Shown here: one piece after another, positions 26,762 to 33,174 of the stretch
How positions within the stretch are numbered: the stretch's first letter is position 1
Layout: each line of letters opens with the position of its first letter
Assembly: GCF_001051995.2 (NCBI RefSeq)
Contig: NZ_CP014646.1
Location: 1,364,001-1,428,000 of the forward strand
DNA from: Thauera humireducens
GTDB lineage: Bacteria; Pseudomonadota; Gammaproteobacteria; Burkholderiales; Rhodocyclaceae
Reading direction: 5' to 3'
Length of the DNA stretch: 64,000 nt
The notes under the pieces: generated by a model
What the model was told of the DNA's origin: nothing
Seen by the model: only the letters and a program-made list of their open reading frames with translations
Databases searched by the model: none
Made by a program: the position numbers and the translations under genes

Positions 26762-26776
26762 CCAGCCCTACAGGGG
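26762..26776 (-). repeat. Copy 4 of the 15-nt intergenic motif
   Basis: CCAGCCCTACAGGGG, one base after the stop of the winged-helix regulator and 25 nt before the terS start codon. Confidence 0.85.
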
Positions 26777-26777
26777 T

Positions 26778-27281
26778 TTAGGCCTTGTTCGATGCCAGCA
26801 GCGGCAGCGCCATCTGCTCTTCGGCATGCGCTGAGGTCAGCTCCTGCACGAGCCGCTCGAGCCTCCGCACCTTCGCGCTGAGCGTTGCTGCCATGAACTC
26901 CGCCTCGTGACCAATCTGAATGGCCGCGTACTGCTGCCCTGAGCCGGCCATGAGCTCACCGAGCACGCGAGATTCGCGCGGCGTCAGCTGCATCACTGTG
27001 TCCCCGATCTCGAGCACCGTCGTCCCGTCGGGCAGAAGCGTCCGGGTGATGAGCCTGGCCGGCTTGTGCTGCTCCATCGGAACGAAGACCCCGCGCTGCA
27101 CCCGGCGAATCTTGCCGTTATCCAGCAGGTAACCAAGGCGGTCGTCGATCGTCGTCAGCTTCAGGCCGGTGAGTTCGGCCAGCGTCTCCCGGGTCACGAT
27201 CTGCTCACGGGCGTGGATGTCCTGCACTGCCTCGAGCACGATCTCCGCTGTCGACTTCTTCGCGCAGCCCTGCTCCTTCAC
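26778..27281 (-). CDS. Winged-helix phage regulator in the position of an antiterminator
   Basis: 167 residues from GTG 27281, which overlaps the RusA stop (GTGA) and has GGAGGT 6 nt upstream. Residues 9-60 are a winged helix: AEIVLEAVQDIHAREQIVTRETLAELTGLKLTTIDDRLGYLLDNGKIRRVQRGVF in parts. About 90-160 are helical with TPRESRVLGELMAG and a C-terminal coiled coil. It sits between the RusA gene and terS, where lambdoid phages place Q, so control of late transcription is plausible but not shown. Confidence 0.75.
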   Translation of the reverse strand: MKEQGCAKKSTAEIVLEAVQDIHAREQIVTRETLAELTGLKLTTIDDRLGYLLDNGKIRRVQRGVFVPMEQHKPARLITRTLLPDGTTVLEIGDTVMQLTPRESRVLGELMAGSGQQYAAIQIGHEAEFMAATLSAKVRRLERLVQELTSAHAEEQMALPLLASNKA

Positions 27282-27703
27282 TCGAACACCTCCGCCGGCT
27301 GAACAATCACCTGCGCCATCGGACGCATGCCGTAACGCTTGCGAATCGCGACGTCGGTGATCTGCTTGTCGTCGCGCCACACGATGCCGTTGCACGCATC
27401 GGCGATCGCCTTGAGCACGTTGTCGCAGTCGGGCTTCGTGGTCGGGCGGATCTGCCCATCGAGCGCCTGGTTGCGCTTCTTCATCGACCAGGATGCCGGC
27501 GGCACCGTCACGAGGACCATACCGACGGCCACCGCGCCCTCCATTGGCGCACGTCCAGCCATGGCCTCTTGTGCCGCCATCGCCACCAGGTTCTCGTAGC
27601 GCGCAGTCTTCTCCGGCGTGTGCATCCGCACGCCGTCGCCCATCCTGAACGCTCTTGGGCGCCCCTTCCCTACCGGCTCACCCGGCACGACGAACTCGAT
27701 CAC
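27278..27703 (-). CDS. rusA: RusA-family Holliday-junction resolvase
   Basis: 141 residues from GTG 27703 (GTGA overlap with the previous gene). It begins IEFVVPGEPVGKGRPRAF; the metal-binding acidic cluster lies in RPTTKPDCDNVLKAIADACNGIVWRDDKQITDV (pieces at about 87-120), with Asp residues in KPDCDN and WRDD at the RusA catalytic positions. The length is usual for the family. It resolves four-way junctions made during phage recombination and replication before packaging. A longer in-frame start at 27877 would run through the upstream gene and is rejected. Confidence 0.9.
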   Translation of the reverse strand: MIEFVVPGEPVGKGRPRAFRMGDGVRMHTPEKTARYENLVAMAAQEAMAGRAPMEGAVAVGMVLVTVPPASWSMKKRNQALDGQIRPTTKPDCDNVLKAIADACNGIVWRDDKQITDVAIRKRYGMRPMAQVIVQPAEVFE

Positions 27704-27870
27704 CGCCAATCCCCCCTCTCCCCGCGATTGCCCTTTGCCCACTGTGCGTTCGCATCCGGAAGCAGTACCGAGTACCCGCTGCTTCGCTTCATCGCCTCGA
27801 CTGCAGCCCGATTCCCCTGCGCCCGAAACCGCAGCAACTGGCGCACCAAACAGCGATGCTTGTGTTTCAT
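27700..27870 (-). CDS. Small Arg-rich protein next to rusA
   Basis: 56 residues from ATG 27870 (GAGGTGA 10 nt upstream). It begins KHKHRCLVRQLLRFRAQGN and is followed by RAAVEAMKRSSG; this Arg/His-rich KHRCxVRQ pattern is met in small genes beside rusA (DUF7696-like). Its stop overlaps the rusA start (GTGA). An alternative GTG at 27936 would give 78 residues. Function unknown. Confidence 0.55.
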   Translation of the reverse strand: MKHKHRCLVRQLLRFRAQGNRAAVEAMKRSSGYSVLLPDANAQWAKGNRGERGDWR

Positions 27871-27895
27871 GCCCCATGACTCACCTCGTTCGCGT

Positions 27896-27958
27896 TCAGG
27901 CAGCAATAGCGTCATAGCCTGCTGCAGCCCATGCACTGACCTGTTGCTCCGCGCTCAT
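27896..27958 (-). CDS. Tiny coupled ORF, 20 aa
   Basis: Twenty codons, ATG 27958 to TGA 27896, with ATG overlapping the stop of the DUF6475-like gene (ATGA). The product is SAEQQVSAWAAAGYDAIAA after the Met. It could be a leader peptide coupling translation to the next gene, or chance. Only the coupling supports it. Confidence 0.3.
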   Translation of the reverse strand: MSAEQQVSAWAAAGYDAIAA

Positions 27959-28614
27959 GCCGCGCTCCTGCCGTCGATCACGCGCAGCGGCTGCGAGGCC
28001 TCAATCGCAGCGGCCGACGCAGTCGCGAAGCCGATCAGCGGTCGTCTCGTTCCGCCCTGCATCACCGCTTCAGCCTTGGTCGCGTCGCCGATCAGTCGCG
28101 GCGGATCGGAACGCAGGCCGCGACGTACGTTTTCCGCCTCGGCGATACCAGTCAGGACCGGCGGATACTCGGGTCTCTCGTTGCGCATGGCGTAGCCGCG
28201 ATAGCGGTTCTCGAACTCCTTGGCAACGAACGGCCACTCGTCCTCGCTCTTCGAGCTCAGACCAACCCATCCGCCCATGTCGTGGAGCACGCGGTGGATC
28301 AGGGCATCGTCGAACGCCACGCTGGCGTAGGGGCCGACGTGGCGCACGGCCTTGTCGATCTTTGCCCAGGCGCGCAGTGCGGAGTCCTGCGTTGTGCCGC
28401 CGAGCATGCGGCGCACGTCGGCAATCTTCGGCATGAACTGTCCGGTGTCGGGGTTCTGCACGTGGGCGTTCAGCGCGTGGCGCACGGCCGGCAGGTCAAG
28501 GTCTTTCAGCCCCTGCCAGTAGATCGCGATCACGCCCGGCGAGAGCGGCTTGCCGCAGTATTCGGCCACCGCCTGGAGCATGTCGGAGAACGCGTCGAAT
28601 TCGTGTTGCTGCAT
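27955..28614 (-). CDS. DUF6475-like phage replication-region protein
   Basis: 219 residues, ATG 28614 with GAGGG upstream. Residues 1-70: FDAFSDMLQAVAEYCGKPLSPGVIAIYWQGLKDLDLPAVRHAL in parts, then GQFMPKIADVRRMLGG. This is the pattern of DUF6475 and related phage proteins that sit where helicase loaders are encoded. The C-terminal half has a Trp/Glu-rich DEWPFVAKEFENRYRGYAM segment. Loader function is inference by position. Confidence 0.7.
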   Translation of the reverse strand: MQQHEFDAFSDMLQAVAEYCGKPLSPGVIAIYWQGLKDLDLPAVRHALNAHVQNPDTGQFMPKIADVRRMLGGTTQDSALRAWAKIDKAVRHVGPYASVAFDDALIHRVLHDMGGWVGLSSKSEDEWPFVAKEFENRYRGYAMRNERPEYPPVLTGIAEAENVRRGLRSDPPRLIGDATKAEAVMQGGTRRPLIGFATASAAAIEASQPLRVIDGRSAA

Positions 28615-28618
28615 GGGT

Positions 28619-29446
28619 TCAACCCTCGCCGAAGATCAGTCGCTTGGCCTCATCGGCCGCTTGTCGATTGCGGTCTGCCAACGTCGGGGATGCTCTCGGC
28701 AGCGGTCGCACCTTGGCCGCATCGCGGCGCCGGCCTTCAGCGGTGGCCAGCACCCAAGCCATGCCCTTGCCGGCCGCGTTCGGTTCGGCAGCAATGCCGC
28801 ACAGCTCGTCGGCGGTGATGCCGGCTTGCAGCAGGGCGAGCAGTTTCGGGTGGCCTGGATTCACGCCCTGGATGCCCGATTCCCGCATCCGTCGGCAGAT
28901 CGTGCCGGCCTCGGTGGGCTCGACTTCGGGGGAAGGCTCGGCAGAGGCGAGCGCGCCCGGATCCTCGTGCGTGCTACTGCGGTTCAGTGATTCGCTCGCT
29001 TTTGGTTCACCTGGTGTCTGGTGTCTGGTGCCTGGTGCTTGGTGAGCTTTCTGCTGGGTTTCGGAATCGGAACCCGACGAAAACCCATCGGGTTTCTGCT
29101 GGGTTTCCGAATCAGAACCGGTTGGGTTTTTGCGAGGACGCCCACCCTTCTTGCCGTTCTGCTGTGCCGTAACGATGCGCTGACGCGCTCGCTCGATTTC
29201 CTCGTCGGCACGCCCGTTGTGCCACACCCCATCGACCAGTTCGAAGAACTCCTCCAGCACGACATCAACGGCCTGGCGCTCCTCGTCTGAGCGAGCCCTA
29301 GCAAGGCGATAAGCCTGCGCCGCGGGGATGCCTGCCTCCGTGGAGTAATAGCGGTCGAGCAGGATGCGATACGCCCCGTGCTCAAGCATCGAGAGATGCC
29401 CCGTGTCCTTGGCGTAGTCGCCCAGGTGGTGCTCGTAGTAGTTCAT
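28619..29446 (-). CDS. DUF1376 (YdaU-like) replication protein with repeat linker
   Basis: 275 residues from ATG 29446. Residues 1-85 are a DUF1376 domain (NYYEHHLGDYAKDTGHLSML, EHGAYRILLDRYYSTE), typical of phage replication-initiation proteins. About 95-150 is a low-complexity linker: GSDSETQQK occurs twice with a 15-residue period, followed by a heptanucleotide repeat tract in the DNA. About 185-275 is a C-terminal helical domain (RRMRESGIQGVNPGHPKLLALLQAG). First gene of the minus-strand replication-packaging block. Confidence 0.8.
   Translation of the reverse strand: MNYYEHHLGDYAKDTGHLSMLEHGAYRILLDRYYSTEAGIPAAQAYRLARARSDEERQAVDVVLEEFFELVDGVWHNGRADEEIERARQRIVTAQQNGKKGGRPRKNPTGSDSETQQKPDGFSSGSDSETQQKAHQAPGTRHQTPGEPKASESLNRSSTHEDPGALASAEPSPEVEPTEAGTICRRMRESGIQGVNPGHPKLLALLQAGITADELCGIAAEPNAAGKGMAWVLATAEGRRRDAAKVRPLPRASPTLADRNRQAADEAKRLIFGEG
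29011..29045. repeat. Five tandem 7-nt repeats inside the DUF1376 gene
   Basis: On the plus strand, CTGGTGT twice, CTGGTGC twice, then TTGGTGA. A 7-nt unit inside coding sequence shifts the reading frame if one copy is gained or lost. Confidence 0.8.
29048..29118. repeat. Imperfect 45-nt direct repeat in the same linker
   Basis: A 26-nt segment at 29048-29073 recurs at 29093-29118 with few changes; the period of 45 nt (15 codons) gives the duplicated GSDSETQQK. Confidence 0.75.
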
Positions 29447-29546
29447 CTGCCCACCCGCACATTCGCCAGCACCGCCTTCAACAGACCTGAGCGGCATGGA
29501 GTGAGACAATCATCCCCCCATGAGAAGAACGCGGTGAGGTATGCCA

Positions 29547-29759
29547 ATGAACAAGTGCGACGACTGCTTGAAGCTACCCAAGGGGCGCCGCGCACCGCCA
29601 CACCGAAGCCTCGCAAGCGTTGGCTATGCGGGCTCGTACGCCCCCGCCGGACAGCGGGCCGCGAACATTGAGAAGTACGTCTGTCGAGCGTGCGGGCAAC
29701 GCTGGACGTTCGAGAACGACTCCAACGACGACTTCGTTGGATGGACAGAGCAGAACTGA
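29547..29759 (+). CDS. Small zinc-ribbon protein, 70 aa
   Basis: 70 residues from ATG 29547 (GTGAGGT 6 nt upstream). Cys pairs CDDC at about 4-7 and CRAC at about 46-49 define a zinc ribbon; the C-terminus is acidic (ENDSNDDFVGW). It lies on the plus strand, against the flow of the left arm, 100 nt from the divergent DUF1376 gene. Unknown function, possibly nucleic-acid or partner binding. Confidence 0.6.
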   Translation: MNKCDDCLKLPKGRRAPPHRSLASVGYAGSYAPAGQRAANIEKYVCRACGQRWTFENDSNDDFVGWTEQN

Positions 29760-29855
29760 CCGTCACCTGAGGGGCACCGCAAGCCGCATCGTCCCCCACT
29801 TCGCGCGAGACGCTTACGACGTGGCGAATCATGCCGTCGCCCGCCACATGGCGCC

Positions 29856-30167
29856 TCATTCCCGCCCCCTACCCTTTTGTATTACCAAATCACGAAGCCG
29901 CGACGGCAGGATGTCGACATCGTCCTCATCCATGCAGTCGACCGTGATCAGGAACCGTGCGTACTCGCCCATCGTTGAGAAGCCCAATGCCCGCGCACGG
30001 CGCAGACCGAGCGTCTTGAGCTCTGCGGGCATTCGGAGCGAGAAACCATCGTCCATCGCGACGCCTGACGAGTCGGCCGCGCGGCGCGAGAACTGCGGAT
30101 CGTCTCCGGCAGCGGCCTCGCCGGCCGGCTCTCGGGCGAACCAGGTGAAAGGATTGAGCAGAGACAC
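29856..30167 (-). CDS. Ribbon-helix-helix-like DNA-binding protein
   Basis: 103 residues from GTG 30167 (GGAG 8 nt upstream); a longer ATG start at 30233 is possible. The middle, DGFSLRMPAELKTLGLRRAR then ALGFSTMGEYARFLI, fits a ribbon-helix-helix of Arc/Mnt type: a beta strand with alternating exposed residues, then two helices. The C-terminus is short and charged. Likely a small transcriptional regulator; its target is unknown. Confidence 0.6.
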   Translation of the reverse strand: MSLLNPFTWFAREPAGEAAAGDDPQFSRRAADSSGVAMDDGFSLRMPAELKTLGLRRARALGFSTMGEYARFLITVDCMDEDDVDILPSRLRDLVIQKGRGRE

Positions 30168-30256
30168 TAGCGGTGCTCCAGGGGGTTTATGGGCGGCTTC
30201 CCCGATGCATATAGAATGGGAGTTCTCACGCAACCGTCATTCGCAAAGGGGAAGCC

Positions 30257-30505
30257 ATGAACGAAATCGAAGCGATGAAGGCGAACGTCGACCTCATTCA
30301 CGGCCGCCTGAACGCGGTGGAGGCAACGCTCCAAGCTCTTCTCCGTATGCACAGTCAGCCGAGAGAGGCGCTTGTTGCTGCCCTGACGGAGGCGTCACTC
30401 CGCGTCGAAATCGGCGCAGACACATGGCCCGTGTCAGATCGAACCATTGCCGCCACGAAAGATGCGCTGCGAGGTCTTCTGTCTGCGGCGCGGAACGACT
30501 CGTAG
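30257..30505 (+). CDS. Small phage hypothetical protein, 82 aa
   Basis: 82 residues behind AAGGGGAAGCC-ATG, a very good ribosome site. Residues 3-35 are a coiled coil (NEIEAMKANVDLIHGRLNAV, EATLQALLRM); the rest is helical. No recognised family. It overlaps an opposite-strand frame (30294-30632) almost completely; ribosome site and composition favour this one, although both may be used. Confidence 0.6.
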   Translation: MNEIEAMKANVDLIHGRLNAVEATLQALLRMHSQPREALVAALTEASLRVEIGADTWPVSDRTIAATKDALRGLLSAARNDS

Positions 30506-30632
30506 CAGTCACATACTGGCGGGTGCCGAGCTCCAACTGCTCGTACATCGCGGCGCCGATCACAGATCCGAGCCGGCCGGCGTCGATAGCGTCTTGCAGT
30601 CGCTGCTCCACTGCGGATCGGTCGCTCGACAT
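30294..30632 (-). CDS. Possible antisense-overlapping phage protein, 112 aa
   Basis: 112 residues from ATG 30632 with AGGGGGCG upstream. The first 48 residues (SSDRSAVEQRLQDAIDAGRL, then GSVIGAAMYEQLELGTRQYV) look like a genuine soluble helical protein and lie outside the opposing gene. The remaining part is antisense to 30257-30505 and becomes Arg/Pro-rich. It is in the direction of the Cro-like operon. Either a real gene with a 3' overlap or partly chance. Confidence 0.35.
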   Translation of the reverse strand: MSSDRSAVEQRLQDAIDAGRLGSVIGAAMYEQLELGTRQYVTATSRSAPQTEDLAAHLSWRQWFDLTRAMCLRRFRRGVTPPSGQQQAPLSADCAYGEELGALPPPRSGGRE

Positions 30633-30725
30633 CACGCCGCCCCCTGGCTGGGAATGACAACGGGGAGCAACCCACAATGGATACAATGAAGCTTCCACAC
30701 ACCATTGACTCCAAAGGGGTTGCTC

Positions 30726-31010
30726 ATGAGCTTGATCAAGGACGCTTGGGACATCATCAAAGAGCGCAGCGAGTGGAAGGCCATGCAGGCTGCGGCACAG
30801 AAAGTCCCGGAATTGGAGGCGCGCATTGCGAAGCTGGAAGCGGCACTCGCAAACGGCGCGGCAGGCAACGTCTGCGACCACTGCGCATCGCCTCGGCTGA
30901 CGCGCACTGGAAGCCGAAACAGCCGCAAGCTGCCAGGCGCCAAAGAAGCCATCTTCAAGTGCGACGACTGCGGAGACCTGAGCGCCTTCACGATTCCTGC
31001 TCCGAGGTAG
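30726..31010 (+). CDS. Coiled-coil zinc-ribbon protein, 94 aa
   Basis: 94 residues from ATG 30726 (AAAGGGG upstream). Residues 3-45 are a coiled coil (IKDAWDIIKERSEWKAMQAA, KVPELEARIAKLEAAL); about 50-85 carry two Cys pairs, CDHC and CDDC, forming a zinc ribbon around a basic loop (RTGSRNSRKLPGAKEAIFK). This design recurs in phage small proteins. Its 3' end overlaps the convergent membrane-protein gene by 23 nt. TACAAT at about 30690 could be a -10 element. Confidence 0.65.
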   Translation: MSLIKDAWDIIKERSEWKAMQAAAQKVPELEARIAKLEAALANGAAGNVCDHCASPRLTRTGSRNSRKLPGAKEAIFKCDDCGDLSAFTIPAPR

Positions 31011-31116
31011 CCCGCTTGTCTTCCCGGCCCTGCTCCCACTTGACAAAGGCGAGCACGGGCCTGGCAACAACGACCGCCATCAGCCAGCCCCAGGCGATTA
31101 CTAGCTTTCGTGTCAT
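30988..31116 (-). CDS. Small membrane protein after cro, 42 aa
   Basis: 42 residues. ATG 31116 overlaps the stop of the Cro-like gene (ATGA). One hydrophobic span, LVIAWGWLMAVVVARPVLAF, with a charged tail WEQGREDKRATSEQES. Single-TM microproteins next to cro are known as exclusion or toxic early proteins in some phages; here the function is unknown. It is too short for strong inference. Confidence 0.55.
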   Translation of the reverse strand: MTRKLVIAWGWLMAVVVARPVLAFVKWEQGREDKRATSEQES

Positions 31117-31346
31117 GCGGCCTCCGGGCTCGATCTTGATGACGAACAGCGCACATGCTTTGCGTGGAGCGCGATCAGCGCCTGGCCGACCTCCCACTGA
31201 ACAGTTGTCGTGCGGCCCCGCACAAGGTCAGACACAGCCGGCTGAGACAGACCAATGGCCTGCCCAATTTCGGTCTGCGTCATCCCCGCTTGGCACAGAT
31301 CGAGGATTCGGGCTTTCGGGTCAAGGGTGATGGCTTTCGAAGTCAT
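31113..31346 (-). CDS. Cro-like HTH protein
   Basis: 77 residues from ATG 31346. The helix-turn-helix is MTQTEIGQAIGLSQPAVSDLVRG at about 22-44, preceded by ARILDLCQAG. It is divergent from the CI-like repressor, with three operators between, and heads the minus-strand early transcript. By position and size it is the Cro counterpart. The last 10 residues are Ser-rich. Confidence 0.75.
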   Translation of the reverse strand: MTSKAITLDPKARILDLCQAGMTQTEIGQAIGLSQPAVSDLVRGRTTTVQWEVGQALIALHAKHVRCSSSRSSPEAA

Positions 31347-31355
31347 GATCGAAAG

Positions 31356-31384
31356 AGTATCGCCTATGCGATTTTTTTGCAATC
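31356..31384 (-). promoter_or_regulatory. Predicted PR-like promoter for the Cro-like gene
   Basis: On the minus strand GATTGC (31379-31384), a 17-nt spacer, then GATACT (31356-31361). The -35 overlaps operator 2 and the -10 overlaps operator 1, so repressor bound there would block it. The -35 is weak. Confidence 0.5.
31359..31372. promoter_or_regulatory. Repressor operator 1 (ATCGCCTATGCGAT)
   Basis: Dyad ATCGC-N4-GCGAT, exact copy of the sites at 33892 and 33917. Lies 13 nt before the Cro-like start codon. Confidence 0.85.
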
Positions 31385-31406
31385 GCCTATGCGGTTCTCG
31401 TTTAAA
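31377..31406 (+). promoter_or_regulatory. Predicted repressor promoter (PRM-like)
   Basis: TTGCAA (31377-31382), 18-nt spacer, TTTAAA (31401-31406). Transcription would start only a few bases before the cI ATG at 31420, which has no Shine-Dalgarno, so the mRNA would be almost leaderless, as for lambda cI. Confidence 0.55.
31382..31395. promoter_or_regulatory. Repressor operator 2 (one mismatch)
   Basis: ATCGCCTATGCGGT, centred 23 bp from operator 1. Confidence 0.8.
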
Positions 31407-31419
31407 TCACAATTGCGAT
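31406..31419. promoter_or_regulatory. Repressor operator 3 (diverged)
   Basis: ATCACAATTGCGAT: right arm perfect, left arm with one change. Centred 24 bp from operator 2 and ending one base before the cI start codon, where binding would shut off cI itself. Confidence 0.65.
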
Positions 31420-32082
31420 ATGGAAACCTTCGGTTATCGCGTCCGAGCGGCGCGCAAAACTCGCGGCATGACACAGACGCAGCTCGCTGCTGCCTCAGGG
31501 CTCTCTCAGACGACGATTTCTGACATCGAACGAGGCCGCAACGCCTCTTCGGCGGACATTGTTGCTCTTGCTCGCGCCCTTGACGTACGAGCGGAGTGGC
31601 TGGCAGACGGTCGCGGGCCTAGAAGCCTGTCGTCGTTTTCTGATGAAGCCAACGTCGCCCCTGCATATGCAATGAAGGGGCGCGTACCTCTGATCTCATC
31701 GGTACAGGCCGGCATGTGGACAGAGATCATCGACAACTTCCAACCGGGTGACGCTGAGGCATGGGTTGAATGCCATCGCGACCTGGGGCCGCACGGCTAC
31801 GCGCTACGCGTCAAGGGTGAGTCGATGACGGCGCCGACCGGTGAGTACTCGTTCCCGCACGGGATGATCCTGTACGTCAATCCCAGCGCCGAGCCGTTGC
31901 CTGGCAAGTTCGTCGTCGTGCGGCGCAACGGGCACGAGGCAACCTTCAAGCGACTCACGCTTGTCGATGGCGAGATGTACCTCGAGGCGATCAACCCCGA
32001 CTGGCCGAACCGCTACATCAAGCTCACCCCCGACGATCACATCTGTGGGGTCGTGGTCTATGCGGGCCTTGAGCTGCCGTAG
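31420..32082 (+). CDS. CI-like repressor with S24 self-cleavage domain
   Basis: 220 residues from ATG 31420; in-frame sequence further upstream runs through the operators and is rejected. N-terminal XRE helix-turn-helix at about 6-60 (RVRAARKTRGMTQTQLAAAS, GLSQTTISDIERGR). C-terminal LexA/S24 peptidase: cleavage site Ala-Gly in SSVQAGMW, catalytic Ser in VKGESMTAP and Lys in HEATFKRL. It should hold the prophage silent by binding the five operators and be inactivated through RecA during SOS. Divergent from the Cro-like gene. Confidence 0.9.
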   Translation: METFGYRVRAARKTRGMTQTQLAAASGLSQTTISDIERGRNASSADIVALARALDVRAEWLADGRGPRSLSSFSDEANVAPAYAMKGRVPLISSVQAGMWTEIIDNFQPGDAEAWVECHRDLGPHGYALRVKGESMTAPTGEYSFPHGMILYVNPSAEPLPGKFVVVRRNGHEATFKRLTLVDGEMYLEAINPDWPNRYIKLTPDDHICGVVVYAGLELP

Positions 32083-32240
32083 TTTCATGTCCGCACAGAT
32101 TACGATCGACCAGCTCATCTCATGGGTGCATCGCCTGACGCACTTTGCAGTCTGGGTTCCGCTGCCTCCTCAAGAGCATCAAGGCTAGACGCGTCGATCT
32201 GTAGCCGAACGAACGCCACTTATTGCCTATTGGTCCAACT

Positions 32241-32510
32241 ATGGTTACCCCTGACATCCACCCTCCACCGAGCGACGACGATCTCGAGTCACACGACGGC
32301 CCGATGTTGCCCCAGGCGATCACCGCGGTCGGCTCGATGACCGTAATCCTTGCCAAGCTGCTTCTTCGTAAAGGGTTGATTGACGAGGATGAGCTGGTAA
32401 GCATGGTCGAGGCCACGCGCCTCAGTGCTCGCGAAGAGGGCAACTTCCCGATTGACCTTGTGCTGCACGCAACGATCATCTCCATTCTCAACAAGGGGGA
32501 GTCGTCATGA
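32241..32510 (+). CDS. Small phage protein downstream of cI, 89 aa
   Basis: 89 residues from ATG 32241; an upstream TTG (32223) is possible. The acidic start (PDIHPPPSDDDLESHDGP) is followed by an amphipathic helix TAVGSMTVILAKLLLRKGLI and DEDELVSMVEATRLSAREEG. No clear ribosome site. It lies 160 nt after cI in the same direction, and its stop overlaps the next start (ATGA), so it is probably expressed in the lysogen. Function unknown; the location is that of superinfection-exclusion genes. Confidence 0.6.
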   Translation: MVTPDIHPPPSDDDLESHDGPMLPQAITAVGSMTVILAKLLLRKGLIDEDELVSMVEATRLSAREEGNFPIDLVLHATIISILNKGESS

Positions 32511-32959
32511 GCCGACCGCAGCCGATCGAGAACGTGATCGACTTCATGACCAAGATCGACAAGGGTCGGCCCCGCCGCTACGATGGGGGGAACGATGGAG
32601 ATCCACCCGTGACTGACTATGTGACACATGCCGAATTCGCAGATGCTATGCACCGCATCGACGGACGCTTTGCGCAGGTCGATCAGCGGTTCGCACGCGT
32701 TGAGTCCCGGCTTGATCAGACCGCAACCAAGGAAGATGTGGCGTCAGTGAAGGCCGAAATCCATCGCGGCATCGTTGAGACGCAGCGCTGGATGATCGCC
32801 ACTGTCGTGGGGCTGTTCATCGGCTTCGGCGGCTTGTTCATGGCCATGACGAATGCCCTTAAGCCTGCGGCGACCCAACCCGCAGCCGCGACTGCGCCTC
32901 CGGTTATCATCAACGTCCCGGCCCCCGTATTGGCGCCACCCTCCGCGCCAACACAGTAG
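32507..32959 (+). CDS. Coiled-coil, single-span membrane protein
   Basis: 150 residues. Residues 40-85 form a heptad-rich coiled coil (FADAMHRIDGRFAQVDQRFA, RVESRLDQTATKEDVASVK). About 96-116 is a membrane span (MIATVVGLFIGFGGLFMAM). The tail is Pro/Ala-rich (PAATQPAAATAPP, VPAPVLAPPSAP). This layout matches DUF1640/Bdr-like membrane proteins, common near phage immunity regions. Coupled by ATGA to the preceding gene and closed by a terminator. Confidence 0.7.
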   Translation: MSRPQPIENVIDFMTKIDKGRPRRYDGGNDGDPPVTDYVTHAEFADAMHRIDGRFAQVDQRFARVESRLDQTATKEDVASVKAEIHRGIVETQRWMIATVVGLFIGFGGLFMAMTNALKPAATQPAAATAPPVIINVPAPVLAPPSAPTQ

Positions 32960-32981
32960 CGCGCCCTCAGCCTTCTGATCC

Positions 32982-33005
32982 AGCCCGCCCCGACCGGGCT
33001 TTTTT
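32982..33005 (+). terminator. Rho-independent terminator of the cI cassette
   Basis: AGCCCG/CGGGCT stem (32982-32987, 32995-33000) followed by a run of T (33001-33005). Confidence 0.85.
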
Positions 33006-33174
33006 ACGCTCTCAGTCCGGCACGAGCCCGTAGCACCAACTCGAATGCCAGCGCTGCAACAAACGCCTCTTTGTTGCTCGATGTTCGATACGCCTGCATC
33101 AACAGCCCCATGACGCCGTCGGGGCCTTGGTCCAGAATGCGGTTGATCATTTCGGAATAGGATCCAATTTCCAT
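33004..33174 (-). CDS. 56-aa protein with start codon overlapping a divergent gene
   Basis: 56 residues from ATG 33174, with AGGAGA 7 nt upstream, an excellent ribosome site lying inside the opposite gene. The product has EIGSYSEMINRILDQGPDGV then MGLLMQAYRTSSNKEAFVAA, all soluble helix. The ATG is the reverse complement of the CAT overlapping the plus-strand ATG at 33173, so the two start codons share bases. No family recognised. Antitoxin-like size, but that is speculation. Confidence 0.55.
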   Translation of the reverse strand: MEIGSYSEMINRILDQGPDGVMGLLMQAYRTSSNKEAFVAALAFELVLRARAGLRA

